The notes under the pieces: generated by a model
The model's input: the letters and a program-made list of their open reading frames with translations, nothing else
Told to the model about the DNA's origin: nothing
Database searches by the model: none
NCBI RefSeq assembly: GCF_900452515.1
Contig: NZ_UGNW01000001.1
Span: 2,728,001-2,792,000 of the forward strand
Reading direction: 5' to 3'
Length of the DNA stretch: 64,000 bases
Source: Legionella birminghamensis
GTDB lineage: Bacteria > Pseudomonadota > Gammaproteobacteria > Legionellales > Legionellaceae
Position numbers and translations under genes: made by a program
Part shown: piece by piece, positions 45,427 through 55,524 of the stretch
How positions within the stretch are numbered: position 1 is the first letter of the stretch
Layout: each line of letters opens with the position of its first letter

Positions 45427-45457
45427 TCCTAATTATTTTGCTTCTTTTGATAAATCT

Positions 45458-46732
45458 ATGGTGTTTGTTGCCTGTGGGCTCAATCATAAAACTGCGCCGC
45501 TTAATGTACGTGAGAAATTAGCCGTACCGTCCGGTATTCAGGGTTCTGTATTGCATCGTCTCCTGTATTTACCTGCAGTTAATGAAGCGGCCATACTTTC
45601 CACCTGCAATCGCACCGAGTTTTACTGCGACACAGACGATCCTGGTTTACTGGTTCCCTGGATTGCCCGTGAACACCAGTTGCATACTGAAGAGTTGCAG
45701 CCTTATTTTTATCTTCACCATGGTGAAGAAGGTGTCCGGCATACTTTGAGGGTGGCAAGCGGTCTCGATTCGATGATGCTTGGCGAACCTCAGATCCTTG
45801 GTCAAATGAAGCAGGCTTATCAACAGGCCTGTGATGCGGGAACAGTCAAATCCAATCTTCGTTCTATTTTTGAGTACATTTTCAGTGCCAGCAAACGTAT
45901 TCGCAGCCGCAGCGGTATTGGGACAAACCCAGTCTCCGTGGCTTATGCTGCGGTATTACTTATTGGGCAATTCTTTAAGAATCTTGAAAATTTGCGTGTT
46001 TTTTTGATTGGTTCAGGTGAGACCGCCTCTCTAGTCGCCAAATATTTACATAAAGAAGGAGTCCGGCAATTTCTTGTCGCCAGCCGCACTCCGGAAAATG
46101 CCAAGCAGTTGGCTGCTGCTTTTGCAGGTAAAGCATTAACGATAGGCGACATTCCCCAATATCTGGCTCAGGCAGATATTGTTATTTCGGCAACAGCCTG
46201 TCCCCTGCCCTTTATTAATAAAAGCCTGGTTGAGCATGCGCTATCCCAAAGAAGCCAGGCGCCTATGTTTTTTCTTGATCTGGCTGTTCCACGCGACATT
46301 GAAGCGGATGTTGCAGAAATACCTTCTGTACAGCTGTATAACGTTGATGATCTGCAGCTAATGATTGAGCATGGAATGAATGAGCGGCGAACAGCAGCAC
46401 TGCAGGCAGAGCAGCTTATTGAATCCGAGCTGGATAATTATATTCGCTGGCACCGGTCCTTACGCGCTAAGGACATCATCTGCAGCTACCGCAACCAGAT
46501 GGAGTCTCTTGCCCAACAGGAACTCGAACGCGCAATGCTTAATCTCTCATCAGGCCAGAACCAAAAGCAGGTTCTGGAGACCTTTTGTAACCGCATGCTA
46601 AACAAGCTGATTCATCAGCCCACCATCGGCTTAAGACAGGCGGCCTGGGATAATCGCCAGGATCTTCTTGATTTGGCGAAATATCTTTTCCACAATCCGG
46701 TAAATCAGTCCAGTTATGAAGAAATCTCTTGA
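45458..46732 (+). CDS. hemA: Glutamyl-tRNA reductase
   Basis: 424 residues. Starts [22 protein letters not shown]; the catalytic Cys is in [32 protein letters not shown] and the NADPH domain [17 protein letters not shown] follow. It makes glutamate-1-semialdehyde's precursor for haem (C5 pathway). First gene of hemA-prfA-prmC; it overlaps prfA by 17 nt. Confidence 0.97.
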   Translation: MVFVACGLNHKTAPLNVREKLAVPSGIQGSVLHRLLYLPAVNEAAILSTCNRTEFYCDTDDPGLLVPWIAREHQLHTEELQPYFYLHHGEEGVRHTLRVASGLDSMMLGEPQILGQMKQAYQQACDAGTVKSNLRSIFEYIFSASKRIRSRSGIGTNPVSVAYAAVLLIGQFFKNLENLRVFLIGSGETASLVAKYLHKEGVRQFLVASRTPENAKQLAAAFAGKALTIGDIPQYLAQADIVISATACPLPFINKSLVEHALSQRSQAPMFFLDLAVPRDIEADVAEIPSVQLYNVDDLQLMIEHGMNERRTAALQAEQLIESELDNYIRWHRSLRAKDIICSYRNQMESLAQQELERAMLNLSSGQNQKQVLETFCNRMLNKLIHQPTIGLRQAAWDNRQDLLDLAKYLFHNPVNQSSYEEIS

Positions 46733-47804
46733 ATCCAAATTACAGCAGCTCCTGGAGCGCTTCCAGGAAGTTGGCCGTCTATTATCTGAAGCATCGGTGA
46801 TCAGCGATCAGAATCAGTTTAAAAATCTATCCAAGGAATATGCCCAGCTTGAGCCCGTAGCCACCTGTTATGAAACGTATCAGAAGGCTCAGGAAAATTT
46901 ACTGGCTCTGGAAGAGATGGCTAAGGGGGAAGATAAAGATCTGGCGGCGATGGCAGCTGAAGAAATTAATGCCGAAAAGCAGCAGATTGAAGAATTGGAT
47001 GCCCAATTGCAAATTTATCTGATTCCCAAAGATCCGGATGACGAGCGAAATGTCTATCTCGAAGTCCGGGCAGGAACAGGAGGCGATGAGGCAGCGATTT
47101 TTGCAGGCGACTTATTCCGTATGTATAGCCGTTATGCTGAGACACAAGGCTGGCAGATGGAGATCATTAGCGCCAATCATGGAGAACATGGCGGATATAA
47201 GGAAATTATTGCGAGGATTTCCGGCGTTTCAGTGTATTCCCAGTTAAAATTTGAATCTGGCGCGCATCGCGTGCAGCGAGTCCCGGAAACAGAATCACAG
47301 GGACGGGTTCATACCTCTGCCTGTACCGTCGCTATCCTCCCGGAAGTCGATGAAATTGACGATATTGATATTAGTGCAGATGAACTGCGTATTGATACCT
47401 ATCGCTCATCAGGCGCCGGGGGTCAGCACGTTAATAAAACTGACTCTGCGATTCGTATTACCCATCTACCCACAGGTCTTGTTGTAGAATGCCAGGATGA
47501 ACGTTCCCAGCATAAAAACCGTGCCAAGGCGATGGCCCTTCTGAAAACCCGCCTATTGGATGCTGAACAAAGCAAACAGCGGCAGCAACAGGCACAGACA
47601 AGAAAGCTCCAGGTAGGAACAGGCGATCGCTCCGAAAGAATCCGTACTTACAATTTCCCGCAGGGTCGTCTTACTGATCACCGCATCAATCTAACCCTTT
47701 ATCAGTTGAGTGATATTATCGAAGGCGATTTGACGCCTGTAGTTGATGCGCTGCAAAAAGAGCATCATGCTGAACTATTAGCTGAATTAAGCCGACATGA
47801 CTAA
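46716..47804 (+). CDS. prfA: Peptide chain release factor 1
   Basis: 362 residues. The codon-recognition tripeptide of the PxT type reads PET in [19 protein letters not shown]. The catalytic loop is [17 protein letters not shown], with GGQ. It ends translation at UAA and UAG. It overlaps hemA by 17 nt and prmC by 8 nt. Confidence 0.97.
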   Translation: MKKSLESKLQQLLERFQEVGRLLSEASVISDQNQFKNLSKEYAQLEPVATCYETYQKAQENLLALEEMAKGEDKDLAAMAAEEINAEKQQIEELDAQLQIYLIPKDPDDERNVYLEVRAGTGGDEAAIFAGDLFRMYSRYAETQGWQMEIISANHGEHGGYKEIIARISGVSVYSQLKFESGAHRVQRVPETESQGRVHTSACTVAILPEVDEIDDIDISADELRIDTYRSSGAGGQHVNKTDSAIRITHLPTGLVVECQDERSQHKNRAKAMALLKTRLLDAEQSKQRQQQAQTRKLQVGTGDRSERIRTYNFPQGRLTDHRINLTLYQLSDIIEGDLTPVVDALQKEHHAELLAELSRHD

Positions 47805-48651
47805 TATTAAAGAAGCCTTGTCAATAGCGGCAGCAGCCCTTGCCGGCTGCCATGATACAGCAAGAATGGACGCTGAGGTTTTACTGGCCTATACGCTGTC
47901 AAAGACAAGAACCTGGCTTTATACACATCCTGAACAACTGCTTAACGCACAGCAATGGGAGCAGTTTCAGCAGCTAATCAATGATCGCCAACTGGGGCGC
48001 CCTATCGCTTATCTGACGCAAATGCGCGAATTCTGGTCGCTGCCGTTAAAAGTTTCCGAAAGTACACTTATTCCCAGGCCTGAAACCGAGTTAATTGTTG
48101 AACTCTGTCTGCGTTTGCTGCCGCAGCAATTGGCGCTGCGCGTTGCTGACCTGGGAACAGGCAGCGGTGCAATTGCGCTGGCATTGGCTAAAGAACGCCC
48201 CAACTGGGAAATATATGCTTGCGACAATAGCAAGGACGCATTACAGGTTGCCATGGAAAATGCTGCCTCACTACAAATTAATAATATCCGTTTTATTCAT
48301 TCGGATTGGTTTTCTGCCTTTTCTGAAGCGAAATTATTTCATGCAATTGTTTCCAATCCTCCTTATATTCCGCAGAACGATCCCCATCTGTCAGAGGGCG
48401 ATTTGCGATTTGAGCCGCAAACGGCGCTTGCCAGCGGTGAAGACGGTTTAACGGCAATTCGGCATATCCTGCAACAGAGTATTGCTAGGCTTGAGCCAGA
48501 CGGGCTATTATTAGTAGAGCATGGCTATGATCAAAAATCTGTTGTAGCGTCTATGATTAAAGATTATGGATATCAAAATATACAGTGCTGGAAGGACATA
48601 CAAGGTCTGGACAGAGTAAGTGGAGGAAGGCTGCGAAAGGTTGATGAATGA
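47797..48651 (+). CDS. prmC: Release factor N5-glutamine methyltransferase
   Basis: 284 residues. SAM site [18 protein letters not shown] and catalytic [10 protein letters not shown] (NPPY). N-terminal helical domain, with [13 protein letters not shown] linking to the methyltransferase. It methylates the GGQ glutamine of RF1 and RF2, so it acts on the product of the preceding gene. Confidence 0.97.
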   Translation: MTNIKEALSIAAAALAGCHDTARMDAEVLLAYTLSKTRTWLYTHPEQLLNAQQWEQFQQLINDRQLGRPIAYLTQMREFWSLPLKVSESTLIPRPETELIVELCLRLLPQQLALRVADLGTGSGAIALALAKERPNWEIYACDNSKDALQVAMENAASLQINNIRFIHSDWFSAFSEAKLFHAIVSNPPYIPQNDPHLSEGDLRFEPQTALASGEDGLTAIRHILQQSIARLEPDGLLLVEHGYDQKSVVASMIKDYGYQNIQCWKDIQGLDRVSGGRLRKVDE

Positions 48652-48724
48652 CTTAATTTTTGATATACCTAACGGCCTTAATTTTTGGTGCATTTACTAA
48701 AGGATGTAATAGTGGGAGGCCTCG

Positions 48725-49201
48725 ATGCCGTTACAATTAATTGATACAAACAATGAGAGTACACTGAACGTGAAAAATGACGCCGTTGGCAGTATGGGAA
48801 TAGCCCCCTATCAGGAAACTGAAGGGGAAGAGTACATGAACGAGAAGCAGCGGGCACATATTGAGAAAATATTGTTAGCCTGGATGAGATCTCTCATGGA
48901 AGAAGTGGATAGAACCGTTTCCCATATGAAGGAAGAGGCTGCAAACTTTGCCGATCCCAATGACAGAGCCAGTCAGGAAGAAGAATTCAGCCTGGAGCTG
49001 CGTACACGCGACCGGGAAAGAAAACTGATCAAAAAAATCGAGGATGCGTTGGAGCGCCTGCGTGACGAAGACTTCGGATATTGCGAGGCTTGCGGCGTAG
49101 AAATTGGTTTGCGACGTTTGGAAGCCCGCCCCACAGCCACCCTGTGCATCGATTGCAAAACCCTTTCTGAAATTAAAGAAAGGCAGAACCAGGGAAGTTA
49201 A
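48725..49201 (+). CDS. dksA: RNA polymerase-binding transcription factor DksA
   Basis: 158 residues, GGGAGG ribosome site. A coiled coil with FADPNDRASQEEEFSLELRTRDRE near its tip (DxxDxA), and the zinc finger CEACGVEIGLRRLEARPTATLCIDC. With ppGpp it adjusts rRNA and amino-acid promoters and, in L. pneumophila, the switch to the transmissive phase. A family B repeat follows its stop. Confidence 0.95.
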   Translation: MPLQLIDTNNESTLNVKNDAVGSMGIAPYQETEGEEYMNEKQRAHIEKILLAWMRSLMEEVDRTVSHMKEEAANFADPNDRASQEEEFSLELRTRDRERKLIKKIEDALERLRDEDFGYCEACGVEIGLRRLEARPTATLCIDCKTLSEIKERQNQGS

Positions 49202-49217
49202 CCGGGCGCTACGCTCC

Positions 49218-49400
49218 GCGATAACTGTCTACTTACCGCGCTTTAAGCGCGGTATCCATAATTGTGACTAGTATAAGTTTGCGGTTTGCCTACAAGCCCT
49301 GAGAGTTCCTTACAAAGTAAGGGTAACTGTCTGATTTTATAAAAATGCTACGTACCGCGCATGAAGCGCGGTACGTAGGCACTGACAAGAAGTTTATATT
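49218..49400. repeat. Family B inverted hairpin pair
   Basis: Left hairpin TACCGCGC-TTTAA-GCGCGGTA at about 49232-49252; right hairpin GCTACGTACCGCGCATGAAGCGCGGTACGTAGGCACTG around 49350-49384, about 95 bp apart. The flank after the right hairpin (GTAGGCACTGacaagaa...TTTTTTGAGGATCGCTCAGG) matches 31217-31262. That segment is part of the repeated unit, not just the hairpin. It lies between dksA and waaA. Confidence 0.8.
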
Positions 49401-49456
49401 TTTTGAGGATCGCTCAGGGACAAACCGCAGAACCTGGAGTTATGCCCTAATTAATT

Positions 49457-50713
49457 CTAATCAACAAATGTTTCAACAACCGCAAGATAACGCGCTACAG
49501 CGCCTTTATTCGCTTTTAAAACCTCGCTGGCATTCGACACCAATTTCTTTTTTTCTGGTTCATCTGCATGAAGTGCAATAATCTTGTCGACTAACTCTGA
49601 TGCTGATTGCACAATAATCATGGCATCGGCTTCGAGCAAATCACGGCAAATCGTTTTAAAATTATGAACCTCTGGACCGCTAAATACAGGAGCGTTCATA
49701 GCAATTGGTTCAAGCACATTATGGCCGCCAATCGGAACAAAACTTCCCCCAACAAAAGCATAATCGCTTATCTGGTAAAAACCGAGCAATTCGCCCATGG
49801 AATCCAGAATAACTACATCTGACTCTGACGACAGTGTCTCTGGCTTACTTCTCAAACCAGTTTTAAATCCAGCTTGCTGGGCCAGCGCATAAACCTTTTG
49901 GAAGCGCTCGGGATGACGTGGGGCAAATAATGTTACTACATTCGGGATAGCAGCTTGCAGGCGCGCCAATTGCCCCAGTATTTGCTCTTCTTCATTATCG
50001 TGGGTACTGGCGACAATAACTACAGGTCTGTCCTGCCCCCAGGCAGCTTTTAGCTGCAAAAATAAATCACGGTTAATATCTTTAGTTTGCAGGTCAAACT
50101 TCATATTACCTATAGTTTGTACCAGCCCCTCTCTGGCTCCCAATTGCTGGAAGCGCTTACCATCATCGGCACTTTGAGCCAGGATCCAGGTAAACTGATT
50201 AATCACTGGCTGTATCAGCCATTTAATTTTCTGATATCCCTTACAGGATCTATCCGATAAACGAGCGTTAATCAGCATCAAAGGGATTTTGGCTGCATTG
50301 GCATAATGAATCAGATTAGGCCAGAGTTCAGTCTCGACAATAACACCGGCACGTGGTTTGACTGAAACAAAAAAGCGCTGTAATACATCGGGCAAATCAT
50401 AGGGGATATAACGATGCTGGACTTTGTCGCCAAATTTTGTTTTTACCTGTTCAGCACCCGTCGGCGTCATGGTTGTGATCAGCAGACGCCAGTTTTTAGC
50501 AAGCATTTCATTAACAAGCGGTGTTACCGCGATGACCTCCCCTAATGAAACAGCATGTACCCATACATCAATATCAGGAACTGGTGGCATGCCAGCCCAG
50601 AAGCGTTCACCGATTCGCTCGCGGTAAGCGGGAATTTTTCTTCCCTTCCACCAAAGACGGAAAAGAAGCCAGGGAGTTAACAAGTACATGAAAAAGGAAT
50701 AAATATAACGCAT
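49457..50713 (-). CDS. waaA: 3-deoxy-D-manno-octulosonic acid transferase
   Basis: 418 residues. N-terminal membrane anchor MRYIYSFFMYLLTPWLLFRLWW, then YRERIGERFW, VWVHAVSLGEVIAVTPLVNEML, TTMTPTGAEQV, the acidic ETELWPNLI, VASTHDNEEEQIL, and the donor site FVPIGGHNVLEPIAMNAPVFSGP. It attaches Kdo to lipid IV-A in the inner membrane. Its 3' end is next to a family B repeat. Confidence 0.96.
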   Translation of the reverse strand: MRYIYSFFMYLLTPWLLFRLWWKGRKIPAYRERIGERFWAGMPPVPDIDVWVHAVSLGEVIAVTPLVNEMLAKNWRLLITTMTPTGAEQVKTKFGDKVQHRYIPYDLPDVLQRFFVSVKPRAGVIVETELWPNLIHYANAAKIPLMLINARLSDRSCKGYQKIKWLIQPVINQFTWILAQSADDGKRFQQLGAREGLVQTIGNMKFDLQTKDINRDLFLQLKAAWGQDRPVVIVASTHDNEEEQILGQLARLQAAIPNVVTLFAPRHPERFQKVYALAQQAGFKTGLRSKPETLSSESDVVILDSMGELLGFYQISDYAFVGGSFVPIGGHNVLEPIAMNAPVFSGPEVHNFKTICRDLLEADAMIIVQSASELVDKIIALHADEPEKKKLVSNASEVLKANKGAVARYLAVVETFVD

Positions 50714-50947
50714 TAGAATTCCTGCAAAAAGGAGAAGTATATACTCATTACTCCTAATTTCAGAAACTGTTTAATACAATTGGCATATTGGCCACTTTGT
50801 AAGCTATCGCATTTAGCCATATAATAGTTAATAAAGTGTAAACAGCATTTCGAATGTCGTTTATCTTCCCAATTTATGAAATAATGAGTTAATCATCCGT
50901 AAAAGGGACTAATAATTGGTTTATCCAAGCAATCACTGCAGGCTTAC

Positions 50948-51844
50948 ATGAATCTTCGTCAGTACTTTACGACACATACATGGTGGGGAAAAATAATTGG
51001 CGGTTTCCTGGGATACCTTATGGGAGGCTCCATGGGTGCCCTCTTTGGTATTCTTATCGGCAATTTTTTCGATCGCGGCCTTGCCGAACATTTCTCCCGT
51101 CCACACTGGAGTTATTACAGCGAAAAGAGAAAGGCAATCCAGCAAATATTTTTTCAGACAACCTTCTCAGTCATGGGACATATTGCCAAAGCGGATGGCA
51201 GGGTTTCCGAGGAAGAAATTCAGGTTGCCCGCCAGTTAATGAATGAAATGCGCCTGAATAATGAACAACAGGAATTAGCCAAGCGGTTGTTTAATGAGGG
51301 TAAAAGCGCGCAGTTTGATCTTGCCAGCACACTGTCCACACTTCAGGATACCTGTCGAATTAATCCCGAACTTTTAAAATTATTTATGGACATCCAGTAC
51401 CGTGTTGCCAAAGCGGGTGGATTAACCGAGTCAAAGATCCAAGCTTTGGATAATATTTTTCGAAAAATGGGCTTTGCCCCGCTAAGACAGCAATATCGGT
51501 TTTATGAAGATTACATTTTCGGCGGTGCTTACTCCACTGCTGATTATTCGCAACGCTCAAATCGTCGTTCCTCCTCTTATTCTTCTTCTGGTTCACATCA
51601 GCAAAGAGATAATTACAACTATCAACCCCCTAACAGCCTGATGCATGCCTATGCAATTCTTGAGGTCAGCCCCAATGCCAGCAAACAGGAAGTAAAGAAG
51701 GCATACCGAAAATTAATTAGCCGAAATCACCCCGATAAATTGATTGCCCAAGGCTTACCTGAAGAAATGATTAAGATTGCCAATGAAAAAACGCAGAAAA
51801 TCACGAAAGCCTACGAGGAGATTTGTGCTAGTAAGGGATGGTAG
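50948..51844 (+). CDS. djlA: Membrane-anchored J-domain co-chaperone DjlA
   Basis: 298 residues. One N-terminal Gly-rich membrane helix (WGKIIGGFLGYLMGGSMGAL) followed by the TerB-like region FFQTTFSVMGHIAKADGRVSEEEI and a C-terminal J domain (AYAILEVSPNASKQEVKKAY, HPD in RNHPDKLI). It stimulates DnaK at the inner membrane. Needed for stress and host-cell growth in L. dumoffii. Divergent from waaA. Confidence 0.95.
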   Translation: MNLRQYFTTHTWWGKIIGGFLGYLMGGSMGALFGILIGNFFDRGLAEHFSRPHWSYYSEKRKAIQQIFFQTTFSVMGHIAKADGRVSEEEIQVARQLMNEMRLNNEQQELAKRLFNEGKSAQFDLASTLSTLQDTCRINPELLKLFMDIQYRVAKAGGLTESKIQALDNIFRKMGFAPLRQQYRFYEDYIFGGAYSTADYSQRSNRRSSSYSSSGSHQQRDNYNYQPPNSLMHAYAILEVSPNASKQEVKKAYRKLISRNHPDKLIAQGLPEEMIKIANEKTQKITKAYEEICASKGW

Positions 51845-51897
51845 GCGACTAACCCTGCTTTTCAACGGCCTCCTCGCCATTGCGAACAACGTTCCTC

Positions 51898-51960
51898 GTC
51901 ATTGCGAACGAAGTGAAGCAAGCCTCAATGCCTCTCAGCAGAGCCCATGCTCGCAAAGAC
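51898..51960. repeat. Family C repeat copy
   Basis: CGTCATTGCGAACGAAGTGAAGCAAGCCTC...GAGCCCATGCTCGCAAAGAC, a diverged copy of the GTCATTGCGAGC family at 18872. A half-copy (GCCATTGCGAACAAC) lies just before it at 51876. It sits between djlA and the stop of the DUF3530 gene. Confidence 0.7.
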
Positions 51961-51979
51961 GATGTACAGGCATTATCAA

Positions 51980-52681
51980 TTACAAGGGGGATTTTGCCCT
52001 TTCTATGGCTTGCAAATGACTCATCCAGCCATTTAAGTAATTGCTTAACAGAGGAGTGGAATAGTCATAGTCATGGCTGCCCCCAGGTATCTGCAGGATT
52101 TTGGAGGGTGGTTTCCTATCCAATTGCTGTTGAAACTGTCGTACATTTTGTTTCACCGCCTCATAATCAAACTGTCCATAGATCTCATAAACCGGGAAAC
52201 GCAAAATGCCTCCAGGCCCTTTTTCCTTCTGCGGCAAAGGTTTGCTTTGGAAAGCTGAAAGCAGGATTAATCCATTCACTTGCTTGGACTGAGGTTTGAA
52301 GAAATAGTCCAGACTAAGTTCAACCTCATCGCCATAATGAATCATTATCAACCGTTTACTCGAATGCTGCCGCAAAGTGGACATTACTTCAGGCAATTGC
52401 TCAAGCCAAGGTGTTTTTACCTGAGGATCACTATTCAAAAGAACCACAGACCAGCCTGATGCCGCCAACTCGGCAGCCAAGCGCTTTGAAAACGCTGAAC
52501 CACCGGCAGGTTTCCCCCCCTGCAAAAGAATAATACCGCCTTTGCCCGGAGTGTGCGGAGCCTCCCAGAAAGGAAGTGTAATTTGCTCCTGATTGACACT
52601 AATTTTTATATCGCCTGCAGCAAACAAAAGCGATTCCTGAGCAATATATAACAGAAGTAGATAAAAAAAACGGAAGAGCAT
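51980..52681 (-). CDS. DUF3530-type exported alpha/beta-hydrolase-like protein
   Basis: 233 residues. Signal peptide (LLLLYIAQESLLFA|AG), then GGIILLQGGKPAGGSAF, LAAELAASGWSVVLLNSD, MIHYGDEVELSLDYFF, GLILLSAF, FPVYEIYGQFDYEAVKQ and IPGGSHDY. This is the DUF3530 pattern, an alpha/beta-hydrolase-like fold. The nucleophile position is not a clean GxSxG. The last residues border a family C repeat. Function unknown. Confidence 0.78.
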   Translation of the reverse strand: MLFRFFYLLLLYIAQESLLFAAGDIKISVNQEQITLPFWEAPHTPGKGGIILLQGGKPAGGSAFSKRLAAELAASGWSVVLLNSDPQVKTPWLEQLPEVMSTLRQHSSKRLIMIHYGDEVELSLDYFFKPQSKQVNGLILLSAFQSKPLPQKEKGPGGILRFPVYEIYGQFDYEAVKQNVRQFQQQLDRKPPSKILQIPGGSHDYDYSTPLLSNYLNGWMSHLQAIERAKSPL

Positions 52682-52756
52682 AGCGTTCTCTTTCGTATAA
52701 GATAACTAATTCAATGCAAGAATTTTGCCTAAACTTGTGCAAACAAAGCTTATCAA

Positions 52757-53045
52757 ATACCCGCGGCGTCAACTATATGAATCCCCGCGGCAAAAGACCG
52801 CGGGGCCACGAAGCCTATTTAGAATATCGGTTTTGCTAATTTAAGGATAATGTTTGAAAGACTTGTTCCTAACTGCTTTTAATTGCTATTTCGGTAACAT
52901 TGGATTCATCTGAAGAGCATGTTCCGCCACAGACTTGGGCCCCGCGGTCGCAGCCGCGGGGATTCGAAGAGAATCTTGCCGCGGGGATTCGGAGAGAATC
53001 TTGCCGCGGGAATTCGGAGTGAATCTTGCCGCGGGAATTCGGAGT
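52757..53045. repeat. Family A locus 2 with MITE-like body and four outward tandem units
   Basis: Hairpin GAATCCCCGCGGC...GACCGCGGGGCCAC at 52779-52809, a body matching 4561-4686 at most positions (shared blocks TATTTAGAATATCG, TTTTGCTAATTTAA, AATGTTTGAAAGACTTGTTCCT, ACTGCTTTTAATTGCTAT), and an inverse hairpin at 52936-52966. Beyond it, about four copies of a 25-bp unit GATTCGGAGAGAATCTTGCCGCGGG run to 53045. A degraded half-unit precedes the left hairpin. It lies between DUF3530 and the plaA-like gene. Confidence 0.85.
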
Positions 53046-53055
53046 GAATTAAGAC

Positions 53056-53994
53056 TCAGCCCTCTTCCGAATTCGAATTACCGAAAGAAATATCGGCTTC
53101 TTTAAGCAGACGATAAGCCGTTTCTGCCATGATTTGATGGGCCGGAGCGGTGGGATGAACCGGATCAAAAAACAGAAACCCTTCACAGGAATCCTGTTCG
53201 CTGTTTAAGTGAACGCGTGAAGCAATTTCCAGGACTGATTTCTGGCTAGGTTTCTCAATCATTACATCGTAACAGGTTTGATCTACATTGTTGAAACCAT
53301 AGCGGGCAGGATCAGCAAAGATATTGTTTAACAATTCATTCACATCATAGAATATCCACTGAACCTTAGGATATTCGGCCTTCAATTCACGCATAGTATT
53401 AGCTAAGGCAGCATTGTGCTGTCGGCAAAATTCGCTGAGAATGTCTTCAGCTTCAAAATCCTTGGCTGCTGGAGCTTTACCTAAATCGGGTAAGTTGAAT
53501 ACCAGAATATGACGCGCACCCTTGTCAGCCAGTTGCCGCAAACCGTTAGCAATGCCTTTATTTACCCGCGCTACCGTTTCATTAACATCCTCTGGCACGC
53601 CGAGATAATTATTCGCGCCAATCCAAACCACATATAAATTATTCTTTTCTGCCTGATGGTGGGTTAGAAAATAGCTTTCAATTTCACTGCGCAGGGTAAA
53701 AAGCACCCCGCCGTCATCTTCTTCGGAAACACCAGCACCGCCAAAAGCATAATCCTTCAAATGGCTGTTTGGGTTTTTCTTGTAATAGAGCGCCAGTAAG
53801 CGTTCAACCCAAAGCGGACCATTCGTGAACCGACCCTCATAATAAGGAGGCGACTGCGGCAATTGATGGTGCATATATTCATAAAGATTGCCGTTATCCG
53901 AAAGACTGTCGCCAAAAACGACGATATCTTTTAATGCTGCCGCATTCACTGCAGTGGACAAAAACAAAGCACATAAGGTCAGTAATACTTTCAT
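53056..53994 (-). CDS. plaA: Secreted GDSL lysophospholipase A (PlaA-like)
   Basis: 312 residues. Signal peptide ending STAVNA|AA; block I VVFGDSLSDNGN (Ser30); block II/III with YAFGGAGVS and VVWIGANNYLG; block V FFDPVHPTAPAH supplying Asp and His. Length and layout fit the Legionella type II-secreted PlaA/PlaC/PlaD group; I favour PlaA by length, but paralogues cannot be excluded. It likely hydrolyses lysophospholipid outside the cell. The final residues SNSNSEEG abut the family A units. Confidence 0.82.
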   Translation of the reverse strand: MKVLLTLCALFLSTAVNAAALKDIVVFGDSLSDNGNLYEYMHHQLPQSPPYYEGRFTNGPLWVERLLALYYKKNPNSHLKDYAFGGAGVSEEDDGGVLFTLRSEIESYFLTHHQAEKNNLYVVWIGANNYLGVPEDVNETVARVNKGIANGLRQLADKGARHILVFNLPDLGKAPAAKDFEAEDILSEFCRQHNAALANTMRELKAEYPKVQWIFYDVNELLNNIFADPARYGFNNVDQTCYDVMIEKPSQKSVLEIASRVHLNSEQDSCEGFLFFDPVHPTAPAHQIMAETAYRLLKEADISFGNSNSEEG

Positions 53995-54366
53995 TTAAAG
54001 CCTTAATTCATTGTATTTTATAAAAAACAACGAATTATAGTATGGAACTGTCTGACAATCAATTTAATTTACAATAAGTCAACTATTCGAGCATTTATTG
54101 ACAATTATGGATGGTTGCTGAGCCATGACCATCGACTGGGAATAACAGGCATGGATCTTGAATACAGATTACTCCAGACCATTAATCAATGGATTTACCA
54201 TGAGAACAAATAGTAAATTAATCAAAATATTTCCGTTGGCTTTATATGCGTTAATTTCCTTTTGCCACAGCAGCTTATTGTGGTTCTAAACTGATGCAGA
54301 AAGTATTTGCATTTATTGCTTGAACTTTTGCAATTTTCTTCACAATATAGTTAGCAAAGCTTCCAA
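53995..54366. other. AT-rich gap between divergent plaA-like gene and orphan cassette
   Basis: 372 bp. A 29-codon frame at 54200-54289 looks like a signal-peptide fragment (ALYALISFCHSSLLW) and ends at once, so it could be a remnant of a lost gene. TTGCAA (about 54328) and TATAGT (about 54347) are too close together to form a normal promoter. Nothing else is convincing. Confidence 0.4.
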
Positions 54367-55524
54367 GTGATAAATGCCATGCTCGAATCAGAATATGAAA
54401 ACAGGCTGGAATTTTTTAGACAAAGCATATTGGCCCTTCCTACCACCGAACTGAAATATCACTTGTTTTTATTGCTGACAGCTATTGAGCAGACGAATAC
54501 CCAACAGACCAGAGATATCCTGGCCGTTTCTATCGACTTGACCCTGCAGTGCCAGCAGTTTTTAATCCTCAAACAAAATTCGCCCGAACTCAGGAATCAA
54601 ATTCATCTGGTTAATAAACGGTATGATAGCCTCGCCAGACTCATTAATAAATACGACAGCAATTTTGTTTTTTACCCCCACCTGTTGACCATTGGCTGTG
54701 CCATACTGGCGATAATAACGGGCATATTCTTCGCTATCCTGGGTGGAGTTACCGGATTAGCTACTGGAATAATGAATCAACAAAACCCATTAAAGTTTTT
54801 TGCTTTGGGACTTTTAGTGGGCCTGTGCATGGGGGGTGCCATTGGAAACCGTGCACCGGAGTATATTCTGGAAACCCCTCTCATCAGGCAACTCCGATTT
54901 GCATTGCGGGGTTTGACTGAAAATTTAAGACACCTAAGCACTAGTAAAAAATCTTTCCATGAATATCTGGACGATGTATTGGAAGAGTTGCTAAAGAAGA
55001 ATTTCGATGGAAACCAAGAAAAACTGGAGCAATTCCTGCAATCCAGGACATCCTACCAGGTAGCCACACACCCCGCACAATTTGTTAGTAAAAAGTTAAA
55101 AGGCTATGTGGGACAACATGCATTCATTATTATTGACATTCCCAATAGAAAACCTTTTACCCTGGAATTTGCCACCTCCCCTTCAAAAACGGATAAAAAA
55201 CCAAAGCAATGCATCACGCAGGAAACGACTGGGCAAACCATCGCTGAAATGATGGCCTTACACCGAAAAATGCAGGAAACGCATGCCTGCACTTATCACT
55301 ATATGGCGAATAAGATGAAACCGGGAGAGATCGACTGCCTGGCTTATGTGTTGAAATTAACCGATGGCGTCAATCAGCCCAGACCCAATATACAACGTTT
55401 CTATCAACAAAACCGCGTTGGCAATTTCCTCGCATTTTTCATTAACAAGCTCAGTACATTTACTGAAGAGCAGCAACAAAGGAGCAGTCTCCTGGCTGCA
55501 CCACCGTCCCATGAGCCCAAGTGA
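54367..55524 (+). CDS. Orphan protein with membrane hairpin; candidate effector
   Basis: 385 residues from a GTG at 54367, or 381 from the ATG at 54379; no strong ribosome site for either. A helical N-terminus (1-100) is followed by two adjacent hydrophobic helices (about 108-135 and 142-165, with AILAIITGIFFAILGG and FFALGLLVGLCMGGAIG). A soluble C-terminal domain has GYVGQHAFIIIDI and GEIDCLAYVLKL. A His followed by a later Cys would suit a circularly permuted papain fold, but this is a guess. The last 20 residues are Ser/Gln-rich. Ends in a 4-nt GTGA overlap with the next gene. No family recognised. Confidence 0.65.
   Translation: MINAMLESEYENRLEFFRQSILALPTTELKYHLFLLLTAIEQTNTQQTRDILAVSIDLTLQCQQFLILKQNSPELRNQIHLVNKRYDSLARLINKYDSNFVFYPHLLTIGCAILAIITGIFFAILGGVTGLATGIMNQQNPLKFFALGLLVGLCMGGAIGNRAPEYILETPLIRQLRFALRGLTENLRHLSTSKKSFHEYLDDVLEELLKKNFDGNQEKLEQFLQSRTSYQVATHPAQFVSKKLKGYVGQHAFIIIDIPNRKPFTLEFATSPSKTDKKPKQCITQETTGQTIAEMMALHRKMQETHACTYHYMANKMKPGEIDCLAYVLKLTDGVNQPRPNIQRFYQQNRVGNFLAFFINKLSTFTEEQQQRSSLLAAPPSHEPK

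Noticed and set aside
46716-47804. PET instead of PAT in RF1 as an anomaly
   Set aside because: PxT variation is normal among bacterial RF1 proteins, and the GGQ and other motifs are standard.
54200-54289. 29-codon frame resembling a signal peptide
   Set aside because: Ends immediately after the hydrophobic stretch and has no ribosome site; at most a gene remnant.
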